A stretch of 64,000 bases of DNA from Klebsiella pneumoniae (GTDB taxonomy: Bacteria; Pseudomonadota; Gammaproteobacteria; Enterobacterales; Enterobacteriaceae), in NCBI RefSeq assembly GCF_000742135.1, contig NZ_KN046818.1, positions 372,841 to 436,840 of the forward strand, written 5' to 3'. A model generated the notes under the pieces. That model searched no databases. It was not told where the DNA came from and saw only the letters and a list, made by a program, of their open reading frames with translations. A program made the translations under genes and the position numbers. Below, in pieces: positions 1 through 10,424 of this stretch (position 1 is its first letter; the number at the start of each line of letters is the position of its first letter).

Positions 1-2273
<2,273 letters not shown>

Positions 2274-2466
2274 ACAACGCCGAAGATGTTTTGGCGATTT
2301 GAGAGAATTTTCAGCTTAGATTCAGAGTTGAGTACGCAATAATTTGCGCAGCAGCAAGGCGACAAGCGACGGAAAGGAAGGAGCATACTGAAGTATGTGA
2401 CTGACTTTACGAGCGCAGGCAACGCAGCTGATGCGATAAAGAATTGCGTACTGAGCACAAAGAATT
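2274..2466 (+). other. 23S-5S internal transcribed spacer with palindromic insertion
   Basis: This spacer is about 193 bases, roughly twice the E. coli length as I remember it (about 92). The two edges resemble the usual processing-stalk sequence. The middle holds an imperfect palindrome: 2331-2340 (AGTACGCAAT) is exactly complementary to 2443-2452 (ATTGCGTACT), and an inner hairpin CATAC-TGAA-GTATG lies at 2384-2397. Between them are partly complementary arms rich in GCGCAGC and GCTGATGCG. It looks like a mobile palindromic repeat that became part of the rRNA precursor. No protein is likely encoded here. Confidence 0.7.
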
Positions 2467-2586
2467 TGCCTGGCGGCACTAGCGCGGTGGTCCCACCTGA
2501 CCCCATGCCGAACTCAGAAGTGAAACGCCGTAGCGCCGATGGTAGTGTGGGGTCTCCCCATGTGAGAGTAGGGAACTGCCAGGCAT
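2467..2586 (+). rRNA. rrf: 5S ribosomal RNA
   Basis: The 120-base sequence starts TGCCTGGCGGC and ends CTGCCAGGCAT, the two ends pairing as helix I. The internal sequence, including CCCATGCCGAACTCAGAAG, matches the enterobacterial 5S consensus, with small differences from E. coli near base 12-13. It is the last RNA of the operon and is followed directly by two terminators. Confidence 0.98.
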
Positions 2587-2596
2587 CAAATAAAGC

Positions 2597-2630
2597 AGAA
2601 AGCCCGGTCGAAAGACCGGGCTTTTTGTTT
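2597..2630 (+). terminator. rRNA operon terminator T1
   Basis: A perfect hairpin AAAGCCCGGTC (2599-2609), loop GAAA, GACCGGGCTTT (2614-2624) is followed by TTGTTTT. It occupies the place of E. coli rrnB T1, and the sequence between here and the second hairpin also closely follows the rrnB T1-T2 spacer. Confidence 0.93.
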
Positions 2631-2765
2631 TATCTGTTGTTTGTCGGTGAGCGCTCTCCAGAGTAGGACAAATCCGCCGGGAGCGGATTTGAACGTTGCG
2701 CAGCAACGGCCCGGAGGGTGGCGGGCAGGACGCTCGCCATAAACTGCCAGGCATCAAACAAGTGA

Positions 2766-2797
2766 AGAGCCCATCCTGCCGGATGGGCTTTTTGCGT
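2766..2797 (+). terminator. rRNA operon terminator T2
   Basis: The hairpin AGCCCATCC (2768-2776), loop TGCC, GGATGGGCT (2781-2789) is followed by TTTTTGCG. With T1 it reproduces the tandem rrnB arrangement. The copy of AACTGCCAGGCATCAAA just before it repeats the 5S tail, as in E. coli rrnB. Confidence 0.9.
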
Positions 2798-3309
2798 TTC
2801 TGTCGTCCGGCCAGCGTGCCGGCATGTCTCCCCGGTGGCGCTGCGCTTGCCGGGGCTACGGATCCGACACGGGGCTACGTCCCTGTGGCCGGACAAGGTG
2901 CGCAGCACCGCCTTTATTGCTTCGCAAAATAGCGTGACGAATGCTTGTGGCATGGTCAACCGGATAGTGAATTTACCGGATGATACAAGTCGGAAAATAA
3001 TTATCAGCAGCTACGATTAATATTATCTCTTTATTTCAGCGCCATTATATTGTGCCCCGGTAAAATAATGATGCGGCCTCTTCCTCCCACAAAATAACGC
3101 GTTTACGCTTCAGAAAAAATATTTCCGTGACTGGATACTTCGCTTCCGGATGTATTGTGGCGAACGGTATGCTTCTTCCCTGTTTTTGTCTAAATGAGCT
3201 TTATCATTAACACTTTGTTAACTTGATCTGGTTTATATGGCAGCAAATTTGATATACAAAGAGGGATGATTGCCTGTATGGATGCTGCCCGAAATACCTT
3301 GCGAGACAT
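2798..3309. other. Intergenic region with REP-like palindrome
   Basis: No convincing gene is seen here. At 2830-2859 there is a palindromic unit (CCCCGGTGGCGCTGCGCTTGCC then GGGGCTAC) of the Klebsiella REP type that also occurs at 17108, 25146, 47701 and 51691. The rest becomes AT-rich from 2990 on, as expected for the promoter region of the membrane-protein gene at 3310, but I cannot assign clear -35/-10 boxes. Confidence 0.6.
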
Positions 3310-3660
3310 ATGCAGGTTCTCGGCTGGCAAATGAGAATAGAAATGAAAATCCTGCTTAACTGGTCGCCATTGCGCCAGCTCTTCACTTACATTCAGGAGC
3401 GCTTTACCTTTCTGGTGCTGCTCTGCTGGCCAGCGATTATCTGGTTATTCTGTCGGGTCGGCGTGTGGCTCACCGATAACGTTTATGAACTGCTGGGAAA
3501 ATCACCCGCCCAGTCCTTCACCGTGTATCTGCAGCCGTTTATGACCCCCGGCACGCTGCTGCGCATCTCCATCAGCTGGGTGGTGTTGCTGTTCATTCTC
3601 TTCAGTATGGCGATGGCCTTCACCTGGGGTTTACGTCGCTTTATGAATCGCCATAAATAA
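3310..3660 (+). CDS. Small inner-membrane protein of unknown function
   Basis: I do not recognise the family. The 116-residue reading has two hydrophobic segments (about residues 33-51 and 90-108) and a basic C-terminus (RRFMNRHK), which suggests a two-pass inner-membrane protein. There are three in-frame ATGs (3310, 3331, 3343). None has a strong ribosome binding site, and the protein beginning MKILLNW at 3343 would be the most compact form. It converges on yhhJ, whose stop is at 3701, with a GC-rich inverted repeat (GGCCG...CGGCC, about 3668-3690) between them that could end both transcripts. Codon use looks native. Confidence 0.7.
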   Translation: MQVLGWQMRIEMKILLNWSPLRQLFTYIQERFTFLVLLCWPAIIWLFCRVGVWLTDNVYELLGKSPAQSFTVYLQPFMTPGTLLRISISWVVLLFILFSMAMAFTWGLRRFMNRHK

Positions 3661-3700
3661 ACCATTCGGCCGCCGTAAGTCGACGGCCCTTCTTAAGCCT

Positions 3701-4798
3701 TTATGCCATCTCACCAATAGTCTTACGAAAACGCAGCAACGCGATACTAAAGAACACTCCGCCGATAGCCAGCAAGGTTAAGAACTGCGGCCAGACGATG
3801 GCGAAGCTGGCGCCTCGATACAATATCGCCTGCGCCAGGCTGACGAAGTGGGTGGTCGGCATGGTCAACATAATATCCTGTACCAGCTGCGGCATACTTT
3901 CTCGCGGCGTGGATCCGCCGGAGAGCATCTGCAGCGGCAGTAAGACCAGGATCATCAGCAGCCCCAGCTGCGGCATCGAGCGGGCGAGGGTGCCCATAAA
4001 AATGCCGATTGAGGTCGTGGCGAACAGGCTGAGCGCCACCCCCAGCATAAACAGGGGAATCGACCCTTCAATGGGCACCTGCAAAATCCCCTGTACCATC
4101 AGCACCACCAGGCCCATCGACCAGATCTTGGCCAGCATAATTTCAAACGGCGTGATCGGCATCACCAGCAGATGCTCAATGGTGCCATGTTCCCGCTCGC
4201 GGATCAGCGCCGAACCGGTGAGGACAATGGCCAGCATGGTGATATTGTTGATGATCGCCATCACCGCGCCAAAGCGCTCCTGCTCAAGGTTAGGATTAAA
4301 ACGCATCCTGACCGCCAGCTCTACCGGCAGCACGCTGTTATCCCGATAGCGGGCGATAAAACTGTTTACTTCGCCGGTGATAATATTCTGGATGTAACCG
4401 TTGCCGGTAAAGGCCTGACTCATGCGCGTGGCGTCGACGTTGACCTGGATTTCCGGCTGCCGACCGGCCAGTACATCGCGCTGGAAGTTAGGCGGGATGT
4501 TGATGGCGAACGTGTAGCGCCCGGCATCCAGCCCGGCGTCCATCTCATCAGCGGTGATCAGCTCCGGCTCAAGAAACCAGGGACGGTAAAAAGCGTTAAT
4601 AATGCGTGAGGAGAGCTGTGATTTATCCATATCAGCAACCGCGATCGGCGCCAGGTGCAGCGAACCGGGCATCACCGTGGCCGAGGAGTACACCGACACG
4701 GTAAACGCAAACACGATCAGCGCCAGCATCGCTTTATCACCGAGCAGGCTGCGCAGCTCTTTGACGCCAAGATTATAAATATTGCGTAATCCGCGCAT
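3701..4798 (-). CDS. yhhJ: ABC-type export permease YhhJ
   Basis: The protein is an ABC-2 type permease of about 365 residues: an N-terminal transmembrane helix, a large periplasmic domain, and five C-terminal helices containing the SGGSTPRESMP segment typical of the family. It starts with [15 protein letters not shown]. The rbbA stop codon overlaps the preceding ATG (ATGATGA, 4796-4801), so translation is coupled. With RbbA and YhiI it should form a three-part inner-membrane export system. Compared with E. coli YhhJ as I remember it, about nine residues are missing from the hydrophobic stretch after IWSMGLVVL (around 4085-4120), which would shorten one membrane helix. The substrate is unknown. 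Confidence 0.93.
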   Translation of the reverse strand: MRGLRNIYNLGVKELRSLLGDKAMLALIVFAFTVSVYSSATVMPGSLHLAPIAVADMDKSQLSSRIINAFYRPWFLEPELITADEMDAGLDAGRYTFAINIPPNFQRDVLAGRQPEIQVNVDATRMSQAFTGNGYIQNIITGEVNSFIARYRDNSVLPVELAVRMRFNPNLEQERFGAVMAIINNITMLAIVLTGSALIREREHGTIEHLLVMPITPFEIMLAKIWSMGLVVLMVQGILQVPIEGSIPLFMLGVALSLFATTSIGIFMGTLARSMPQLGLLMILVLLPLQMLSGGSTPRESMPQLVQDIMLTMPTTHFVSLAQAILYRGASFAIVWPQFLTLLAIGGVFFSIALLRFRKTIGEMA

Positions 4799-7542
4799 CA
4801 TCCCTCCTGTTTCTTCAGCAGCAGCACGCTCAACCCGAGCACCAGCGGCACCGCAATCAGTAGCGGAATGAATGAGCCCCACAAATCGCTAATATTCAGC
4901 GCTTTGGAAAAGGTCCCGCGGGCGATAGTCAGGAAGTGGCTGGTCGGGTAGATTTGCCCAATCCAGCGTCCGGGACCTTCCAGCGAGGCCACCGGATCGA
5001 TCATTCCGGAAAACTGGGTTGCCGGGATCAGCGTAATAATCGCGGTACCGAAAATAGCGGCGATTTGGCTCTTCATAAAGGTTGAGATCAGCAGCCCCAG
5101 ACCAGTGGCGATGGTGACATACAGCAGCGCCGCCAGGGTCAGCGTCAGGAAACTCCCCTTATGCGCGACGCCAAAGACAAAGACCGACAGCGCGCACAGC
5201 AGGAAGAAGTTAAACATCCCCAGTACGATGTAAGGCAGCTGCTTGCCGAGCAGGAATTCGCTGCGGGTGGTTGGCGTCACGTACAAGTTGATAATCGATC
5301 CGAGCTCTTTCTCACGCACTACGCTCAGGGCGCTGAGCATCGCCGGGATCATCATCAGCAGCAGCGGGATCACCGCCGGGACGATGGCCGGCAGGCTCTT
5401 CACATCTGGATTGTAGCGATAGCGGGTCTCGATGGAGATGAGCGAGGTATCGCGCTGCGGGCTGCTCTGCCGGCCGGCCATCTCCTGCAGCCAGGCCAGA
5501 TGCATCGCCTGTACGTAGCCGCGCACGGTTTCCGCGCGGTTGGGCATCGCGCCGTCCACCCACACGCCGATTTGCACCGGCGTGCCGCGGGCGATATCGC
5601 GACCAAAGTTCGGCGGGATCTCTATTGCCACCGCCAGCTCGCCATCGCGCATCCGGCGGTCCAGTTCGTCATAGCTGTGCAGCGGCGCCTGCTCGATAAA
5701 GTAGCGTGAACCGGCTATGTTCTGCGACCAGCCCTGGCTGCTGAGGGTTTGATCGCGGTCGAGGACGGCAAAGCGCAGATCCTCAACGTCCATGCTGATC
5801 CCATACCCCATGATAAACATCAGGATCACCGTCCCCAGCAGCGCCAGCGTCGATCGTACAGGATCGCGGCGCAGCTCCAGCGCCTCGCGGCGGCTATAGC
5901 TAAACAGCCGGCGAAGACTGAAGGCCTGCCGTGGAGCCGTATGTCCGGAATGCGATGCCACAGCAGACGTGGGTTCTTCTGGTACTGGAGAGGACGGCTG
6001 GGCCTCTTTAAGCCAGGCGATAAACGCCTCTTCCAGGCTGTTTGAACCGCGCTGCTCGACCAGCGCCTGCGGCGTATCGCTGGCCAGCACTTTGCCGGCG
6101 TGCATCAGGGAGATACGATCGCAGCGTTCCGCCTCATTCATAAAGTGGGTGGAGATAAAAATGGTCACCTGATCCTGCCGCGCGAGGTCTACCATCAGCT
6201 GCCAGAACATATCCCGCGCCACCGGGTCGACGCCGGAGGTCGGCTCGTCGAGGATCAGCATCTCCGGGCGATGGATGACCGCCACCGCTAACGACAGGCG
6301 CTGACGGATCCCCAGCGGCAGATCGGCGGGAAGCGCGTCTTCAACCTCGGTCAGCATAAAGCGCTCGCACATTTCCGCCACCCGGCCGGGGATTTCGCCG
6401 TCCGGAATATGGAACAGGCGGGCGTGCAGCTCGAGGTTTTGCCGGACGGTCAGCTCGCTATAGAGCGAGAAGGCCTGCGACATATAGCCCACCCGCTGGC
6501 GGGTGGCGATATCCTTCGGGTCGACCGGCTGGCCGAACAGCCAGGCTTCACCTTCGCTGGCGGGCAGCAGGCCGGTGAGCATCTTCATGGTGGTGGATTT
6601 GCCGCAGCCGTTGGAGCCGAGGAAGCCGAAGATTTCACCGCGGGCGATGCGGAAATTAACGTGGTCGACGGCAACAAAGTTGCCGAAGCGCATGGTCAGG
6701 CCGCGCGCTTCGATGGCGATCTCTTCCTCACGGCTGTCGCGCGGTGGGATAACTACCGCCCTATGTGCCTGACGCTGTGCTTCTGGCAGCAGGGCGATAA
6801 ACGCCTGCTCCAGGGTCTGGCTGCCGGTCTGGGCTTTGAGCTCTGCGGCGCTGCCGGTCGCCAGCACCTCGCCGGCGTTCATCGCCACCAGCCAGTCAAA
6901 TCGCTCGGCCTCTTCCATGTAGGCGGTGGCCACCAGCACGCTCATCGCCGGCTGGCGCTGGCGAATACTGTCGATAAGCTCCCAGAACTGCGCCCGGGAG
7001 AGGGGATCGACGCCGGTGGTCGGTTCATCAAGGATCAGCAGCTGCGGATCGTGGATCAGCGCGCAGCACAGGCCGAGCTTTTGCTTCATCCCACCGGAGA
7101 GTTTTCCGGCGGGGCGATCGCGAAACGGCGCCAGCCCGGTACTCTGCAGCAGCTCGTTGATGCGCAGTTCGCGCTCGGCTTTATCGTGGCCGAACAGGCG
7201 GGCGAAGAAGTCGACGTTTTCATACACCGAGAGAGTGTGATAGAGGTTTTTCCCCAGCCCCTGCGGCATCCACGCGATTTTCGGGCACACCTCGCGGCGG
7301 TGATGCACATCGCGCATATCGCCGCCAAGCACCATCACGTTCCCCTGCTCGATGATCCGCGCCCCGGCGATCAGCGAAAGCAGGCTCGATTTGCCGACGC
7401 CGTCCGGGCCAATCAGGCCAACCATACGCCGTGCCGGGATCGCCAGACTGATATCGCGCAGCGCGATGGTGGCGCCAAACTGCTGACCAACATGTTCCAG
7501 CAGGGCGACGGGGGGCGAGGTATCCTGCGGCGTCAGTTTCAT
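4798..7542 (-). CDS. rbbA: Ribosome-associated ATPase / ABC transporter fusion RbbA
   Basis: The 914-residue protein carries two ABC ATPase domains fused to an ABC-2 permease. The first ATPase has Walker A GPDGVGKS (residues 45-52), signature LSGGMKQK and Walker [13 protein letters not shown]. The second has GSNGCGKST, a degenerate signature (LPLGIRQR) and [11 protein letters not shown]. From about residue 540 a membrane domain follows with one N-terminal helix, a periplasmic part, and five to six C-terminal helices. E. coli RbbA of the same architecture binds ribosomes and stimulates release of deacyl-tRNA, although operon context implies export. The ATG overlaps the yhiI stop by four bases (ATGA, 7539-7542), and its own stop overlaps yhhJ. 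Confidence 0.96.
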   Translation of the reverse strand: MKLTPQDTSPPVALLEHVGQQFGATIALRDISLAIPARRMVGLIGPDGVGKSSLLSLIAGARIIEQGNVMVLGGDMRDVHHRREVCPKIAWMPQGLGKNLYHTLSVYENVDFFARLFGHDKAERELRINELLQSTGLAPFRDRPAGKLSGGMKQKLGLCCALIHDPQLLILDEPTTGVDPLSRAQFWELIDSIRQRQPAMSVLVATAYMEEAERFDWLVAMNAGEVLATGSAAELKAQTGSQTLEQAFIALLPEAQRQAHRAVVIPPRDSREEEIAIEARGLTMRFGNFVAVDHVNFRIARGEIFGFLGSNGCGKSTTMKMLTGLLPASEGEAWLFGQPVDPKDIATRQRVGYMSQAFSLYSELTVRQNLELHARLFHIPDGEIPGRVAEMCERFMLTEVEDALPADLPLGIRQRLSLAVAVIHRPEMLILDEPTSGVDPVARDMFWQLMVDLARQDQVTIFISTHFMNEAERCDRISLMHAGKVLASDTPQALVEQRGSNSLEEAFIAWLKEAQPSSPVPEEPTSAVASHSGHTAPRQAFSLRRLFSYSRREALELRRDPVRSTLALLGTVILMFIMGYGISMDVEDLRFAVLDRDQTLSSQGWSQNIAGSRYFIEQAPLHSYDELDRRMRDGELAVAIEIPPNFGRDIARGTPVQIGVWVDGAMPNRAETVRGYVQAMHLAWLQEMAGRQSSPQRDTSLISIETRYRYNPDVKSLPAIVPAVIPLLLMMIPAMLSALSVVREKELGSIINLYVTPTTRSEFLLGKQLPYIVLGMFNFFLLCALSVFVFGVAHKGSFLTLTLAALLYVTIATGLGLLISTFMKSQIAAIFGTAIITLIPATQFSGMIDPVASLEGPGRWIGQIYPTSHFLTIARGTFSKALNISDLWGSFIPLLIAVPLVLGLSVLLLKKQEG

Positions 7543-8606
7543 TGCGGCAACCTCACCGCCAGGGCATCAGGCCAGGGTTGTTGTTTATCCAGCCGTACGT
7601 AAGCCATACCGGGCAGGCCGGTTTTGACATACTCCAGGTGCTGCGCCAGCAGCTCCGGCGGGATACGCGCTTTGACGCGGAACATTAGCTTCAGGCGCTC
7701 GTCGCTGGTCTCGACCGTTTTCGGCGTGAACTGGGCGACGCTGGCGACAAAGCTGATATTGGCCGGGATCACCAGATCCGGCGCGGCATCAAGGACCAAG
7801 CGCGCTTCGCTGCCGAGCGCCAGCAGACCTGCCTGTTCGGTGGGCAGAAAGAAGGTCATATAGACATCGGCGAGATCGACCATGTTCAGTACCCGGCCAC
7901 CGGCGGCCAGGACTTCGCCTGGCTCAGCGACGCGATACTGAATGCGGCCGTCGCGGGGGGCTTTCAGCTCGCTATCGTCAATATCGGCGAGGATCCGCCG
8001 CTCGGTCGCCTGGGCGGCTTCGACGCGGGTTTGCGCCTGAATAATGCTGGTGCGGGCAGCTTCGATGGCGGCGCGGGCGGCGGAGACCTGGGCTTTCGCC
8101 GATTCCAGCGCCGCGCGGGCGCTCTCGGCGGCCGCGCGATCGTCATCCAGCTGCTGGGCGGAGACGGCGCCATGCTGGGAGAGGGTGTTGGAGCGAACAT
8201 GGCGTTTCGCCGTGGAATCCAGCTCCGCCTGACGCTGCTTCACTACCGCTTCGCTGGCGCGCATTTCACTTTGTCGCTGATCGAGCAAGGCTCTGGCGGC
8301 CAGGACCGCGCTTTCCGCCTCCTTGATTTGCGCGGCGGCTTCAAGACGCTGCTCGTTCAGTACCCGGGTATCCATTCTCGCCAGCACCTCTCCCTGGTGC
8401 ACGAACTGACCCTCTTTGACCAGAATGGTGTCGATACGCCCGGCGATTTTACTGGCAATATCGACTTCGGTGGCTTCGATTCGGCCGTTGCTGCTGGCAA
8501 ACCCCGCCGGGAGTCCCGGCGGGCGCAGCAGCCACCATGCGGCGGCGGCGAGCACCACCAGTAAGCCGACAAAATACCCTGCCCAACGTTTCTTTATTTT
8601 GTCCAT
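7539..8606 (-). CDS. yhiI: HlyD-type membrane fusion protein YhiI
   Basis: This 355-residue periplasmic adaptor has one N-terminal transmembrane helix (about residues 9-27), a biotinyl-lipoyl half ([17 protein letters not shown]), a long Ala/Gln/Arg-rich coiled-coil hairpin (about 80-210), the second lipoyl half ([13 protein letters not shown]) and a beta-barrel C-terminus. It would link the RbbA/YhhJ pump to an outer-membrane channel such as TolC. It is the first gene of the yhiI-rbbA-yhhJ operon and overlaps rbbA by four bases. The region upstream (8607-8912) should hold the promoter. Confidence 0.95.
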   Translation of the reverse strand: MDKIKKRWAGYFVGLLVVLAAAAWWLLRPPGLPAGFASSNGRIEATEVDIASKIAGRIDTILVKEGQFVHQGEVLARMDTRVLNEQRLEAAAQIKEAESAVLAARALLDQRQSEMRASEAVVKQRQAELDSTAKRHVRSNTLSQHGAVSAQQLDDDRAAAESARAALESAKAQVSAARAAIEAARTSIIQAQTRVEAAQATERRILADIDDSELKAPRDGRIQYRVAEPGEVLAAGGRVLNMVDLADVYMTFFLPTEQAGLLALGSEARLVLDAAPDLVIPANISFVASVAQFTPKTVETSDERLKLMFRVKARIPPELLAQHLEYVKTGLPGMAYVRLDKQQPWPDALAVRLPQ

Positions 8607-8912
8607 ACGCGACTCGCTTGATTCCCTGTGCTGAGTGGTGCGCGTGTTTCCTCCGGCGGGCGGAGCGTCCTTCTTGCGAAGGACGAAAAAGTGGAGGGAG
8701 GGCCGCTGACGCCGCGCTCTGCCGCGCCGATGCGCAGCCGCTCGCTGGGCTACTTATGTGGTCATCATCAGCGATCCTGGCCTTAATGAAACACGCATAG
8801 TGAGAGCTACCGTTAACGCGATAGTAACAGCCGGGGCGATATTGTCCATACGAAAGGCAGGGTCTTGTCGGCGTGTTAACAAAATTATCCGCACAGGGAG
8901 TATTTCACCATC
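8607..8912. other. Intergenic region between yhiI and trpS2 with GC-rich palindromes
   Basis: It holds the upstream region of yhiI and the downstream region of trpS2, both on the minus strand. A GC-rich segment with REP-like arms lies at about 8655-8755 (for example TCCTTCTTGCGAAGGA at 8669-8684 and the GCGCAGCC/GGGCTAC part). The stretch 8757-8912 is more AT-rich. No gene or clear promoter boxes are visible. Confidence 0.5.
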
Positions 8913-9920
8913 TCAGAACAGCACCGGCAGACCCAGCCCACGCTTCACCTCATGCAGCGTCTGCTGTGTGAGGTGGTGGGCGCGTTCGCTGCCCTGGCGC
9001 AGCAGCTCCAGCAGCATCCCTTTATCCTGAATAAAAGTGGCCCTGCGTTCGCGGATCGGCGCCAGTAGCGTCTGCAAGCAGGTCTCCAGCTCATTCTTAC
9101 ACTGGCGATCGCCCAGCCCGCCGCGCTGATAGTGGGCTTTCATCTCTGCCACCCGCGCCTTATCGCTGTGGAATGCATCGAGATAGGTAAACACCACGTT
9201 GCCCTCGACATGCCCCGGATCGCTGACTCTCAGGTGCGTCGGGTCGGTATACATCGCGCTGACCGCGTGGTGGATCTCCTCCTCTGTGGCCGATAACGTC
9301 AGCGTATTGCCCAGCGATTTCGACATTTTGGTGTTGCCATCGACGCCCGGCAGGCGACTCACTTCGCTGAGTAGCGCCTTGCAGTGGCGCAGCACCGGCT
9401 CGCCGGTGAGGCTATTCATCTTGTGGACGATCTCGTTGGTCTGCTCAATCATCGGTAGCTGATCGTCGCCCACCGGCACCAGTTCGGCCTTGAACGCGGT
9501 GATATCGGCCGCCTGGCTAATCGGATAGGCGAGAAAACCCACCGGCAGCGAGCGGGCGAATCCCTTCTGGGCAATCTCATTTTTGACCGTCGGATTACGT
9601 TCTACGCGGGCGACGGTGACGATATTCATATACAGCGCGCTGAGCTCCGCCAGCGCCGGCAGGGCGGACTGCAGGCAAATAGTGGTGAGCCTGGTGTCGA
9701 TGCCGACGGCCAGATAATCGGCCATGACTTCGAGGATATGGTGGCTGATTTTTTGCGGATTGCTGCCGTTGTCCGTGAGCCCTTGCAGGTCGGCGATCAG
9801 GATAAATTGCTGGTGGTTATGCTGCAGCGCGACGCGCTGGCGCAGCGAGCCGACGTAGTGGCCAAGATGAAGTTGGCCGGTCGGGCGGTCGCCGGTGAGG
9901 ATGGTTTGTGGATGGTTCAT
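8913..9920 (-). CDS. trpS2: Second tryptophanyl-tRNA synthetase (TrpS2)
   Basis: This class I aminoacyl-tRNA synthetase charges tRNA-Trp. The HIGH-type motif is HLGH at residues 18-21 within GDRPTGQLHLGHYVGS, and the KMSKS motif is at 198-202, both intact, with a full length of 335 residues. The start at 9920 is chosen over an upstream in-frame ATG because AAGGAG lies seven bases before it and homologues begin there (MNHPQTILTGDRPTG). Enterobacteria carry the housekeeping trpS in the dam-rpe-gph region, so this is probably an accessory paralogue. Such second TrpRS copies elsewhere give tolerance to TrpRS inhibitors such as indolmycin. A Trp-rich leader peptide and attenuator precede it. Confidence 0.92.
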   Translation of the reverse strand: MNHPQTILTGDRPTGQLHLGHYVGSLRQRVALQHNHQQFILIADLQGLTDNGSNPQKISHHILEVMADYLAVGIDTRLTTICLQSALPALAELSALYMNIVTVARVERNPTVKNEIAQKGFARSLPVGFLAYPISQAADITAFKAELVPVGDDQLPMIEQTNEIVHKMNSLTGEPVLRHCKALLSEVSRLPGVDGNTKMSKSLGNTLTLSATEEEIHHAVSAMYTDPTHLRVSDPGHVEGNVVFTYLDAFHSDKARVAEMKAHYQRGGLGDRQCKNELETCLQTLLAPIRERRATFIQDKGMLLELLRQGSERAHHLTQQTLHEVKRGLGLPVLF

Positions 9921-9960
9921 CAGGGACTCCTTATCAGACTGTTCAGCCGAAAGACGTCCT

Positions 9961-10033
9961 GAAAACACCAAAGCCGCCTTCCGGCGGCTTTGAAAATGGA
10001 AACGTGTATCGTGCCGCCTGTTATGCAGGCAGC
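9961..10033 (-). promoter_or_regulatory. Transcription attenuator of trpS2 (Trp-responsive)
   Basis: In the minus-strand transcript, segment 1 GCTGCCTG (10026-10033) can pair with segment 2 CAGGCGGC (10013-10020). The GGCGGC of segment 2 can instead pair with GCCGCC of segment 3 (AAAGCCGCC, 9983-9991). Segment 3 pairs perfectly with segment 4 (GGCGGCTTT, 9970-9978) across a GGAA loop to give a terminator followed by GGTGTTTTC. Segment 1 lies immediately after the tandem Trp codons of the leader peptide, so a ribosome waiting for Trp-tRNA would cover segment 1, free segment 2 and prevent termination. The U tract is interrupted, so termination may be incomplete. Confidence 0.85.
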
Positions 10034-10074
10034 CACCAACGGCGGGGATAGGTAACGATAACGTTTCTGTTCAT
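10021..10074 (-). CDS. trpS2 leader peptide with tandem Trp codons
   Basis: A 17-codon reading frame encodes MNRNVIVTYPRRWWLPA and stops 100 bases upstream of the trpS2 start. An AGGA (minus strand, 10083-10086) sits eight bases before the ATG. The two TGG codons are at 10033-10038, directly before attenuator segment 1, which is the position needed for ribosome-stall control. Two Arg codons precede them. The peptide itself probably has no function; its translation is the sensor. Confidence 0.85.
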   Translation of the reverse strand: MNRNVIVTYPRRWWLPA

Positions 10075-10424
10075 AGGGAGTATCCTGCCACGGAAGGGGC
10101 TGGAGGCGCAATCAAAAATCACATACTTTTCCTGATGTTATTTATGTGATTGTTTTTCGGTAAATAACGAAGCGGGAAAAATATATTTTCTCTGCGACCC
10201 GATCATTATTCTGGAACAACAAACTATGTTGCATTTTTTTTGTGAAAAAGCTCACGCCACAGGATTATAGTATTATTATCCATATTTATAGCTGAATATT
10301 ACCTGTCTGCTGTTACAGCTTGTGTTTATTCTCTTCTAAATTATTAACATTATTACAATTTCTATCTATTTTTCCGCTTTGCGTCATACCCCTGTCTGAC
10401 TACAACGTATTGAGGCTAATTATT
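10075..10424. other. Divergent regulatory region between trpS2 leader and ABC transporter
   Basis: This AT-rich region serves the minus-strand trpS2 leader and the plus-strand sugar transporter. It contains an 8-base inverted repeat ATCACATA (10118-10125) / TATGTGAT (10143-10150) on the trpS2 side and a CRP-like site at 10241-10256 on the transporter side. I saw no TrpR-type operator. Confidence 0.6.
10239..10258 (+). promoter_or_regulatory. Candidate CRP site and promoter of sugar ABC operon
   Basis: TGTGA-AAAAGC-TCACG (10241-10256) matches nine of ten core positions of the CRP consensus. A -10-like TATTAT lies at 10274-10279, placing the CRP site near -40, the class II arrangement. Catabolite control would fit a sugar-uptake operon. 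Confidence 0.65.

Noticed and set aside
6409-7602. Long plus-strand frame opposite rbbA (and similar frames at 22425-23690, 42205-43425, 45757-47193, 52947-54134)
   Set aside because: These are antisense shadows caused by GC-rich third codon positions; the opposite strand holds recognisable proteins with intact motifs.
10118-10150. Inverted repeat ATCACATA/TATGTGAT as a TrpR operator for trpS2
   Set aside because: It does not resemble the TrpR consensus; the attenuator explains Trp control better. The repeat is noted only as an unassigned palindrome.
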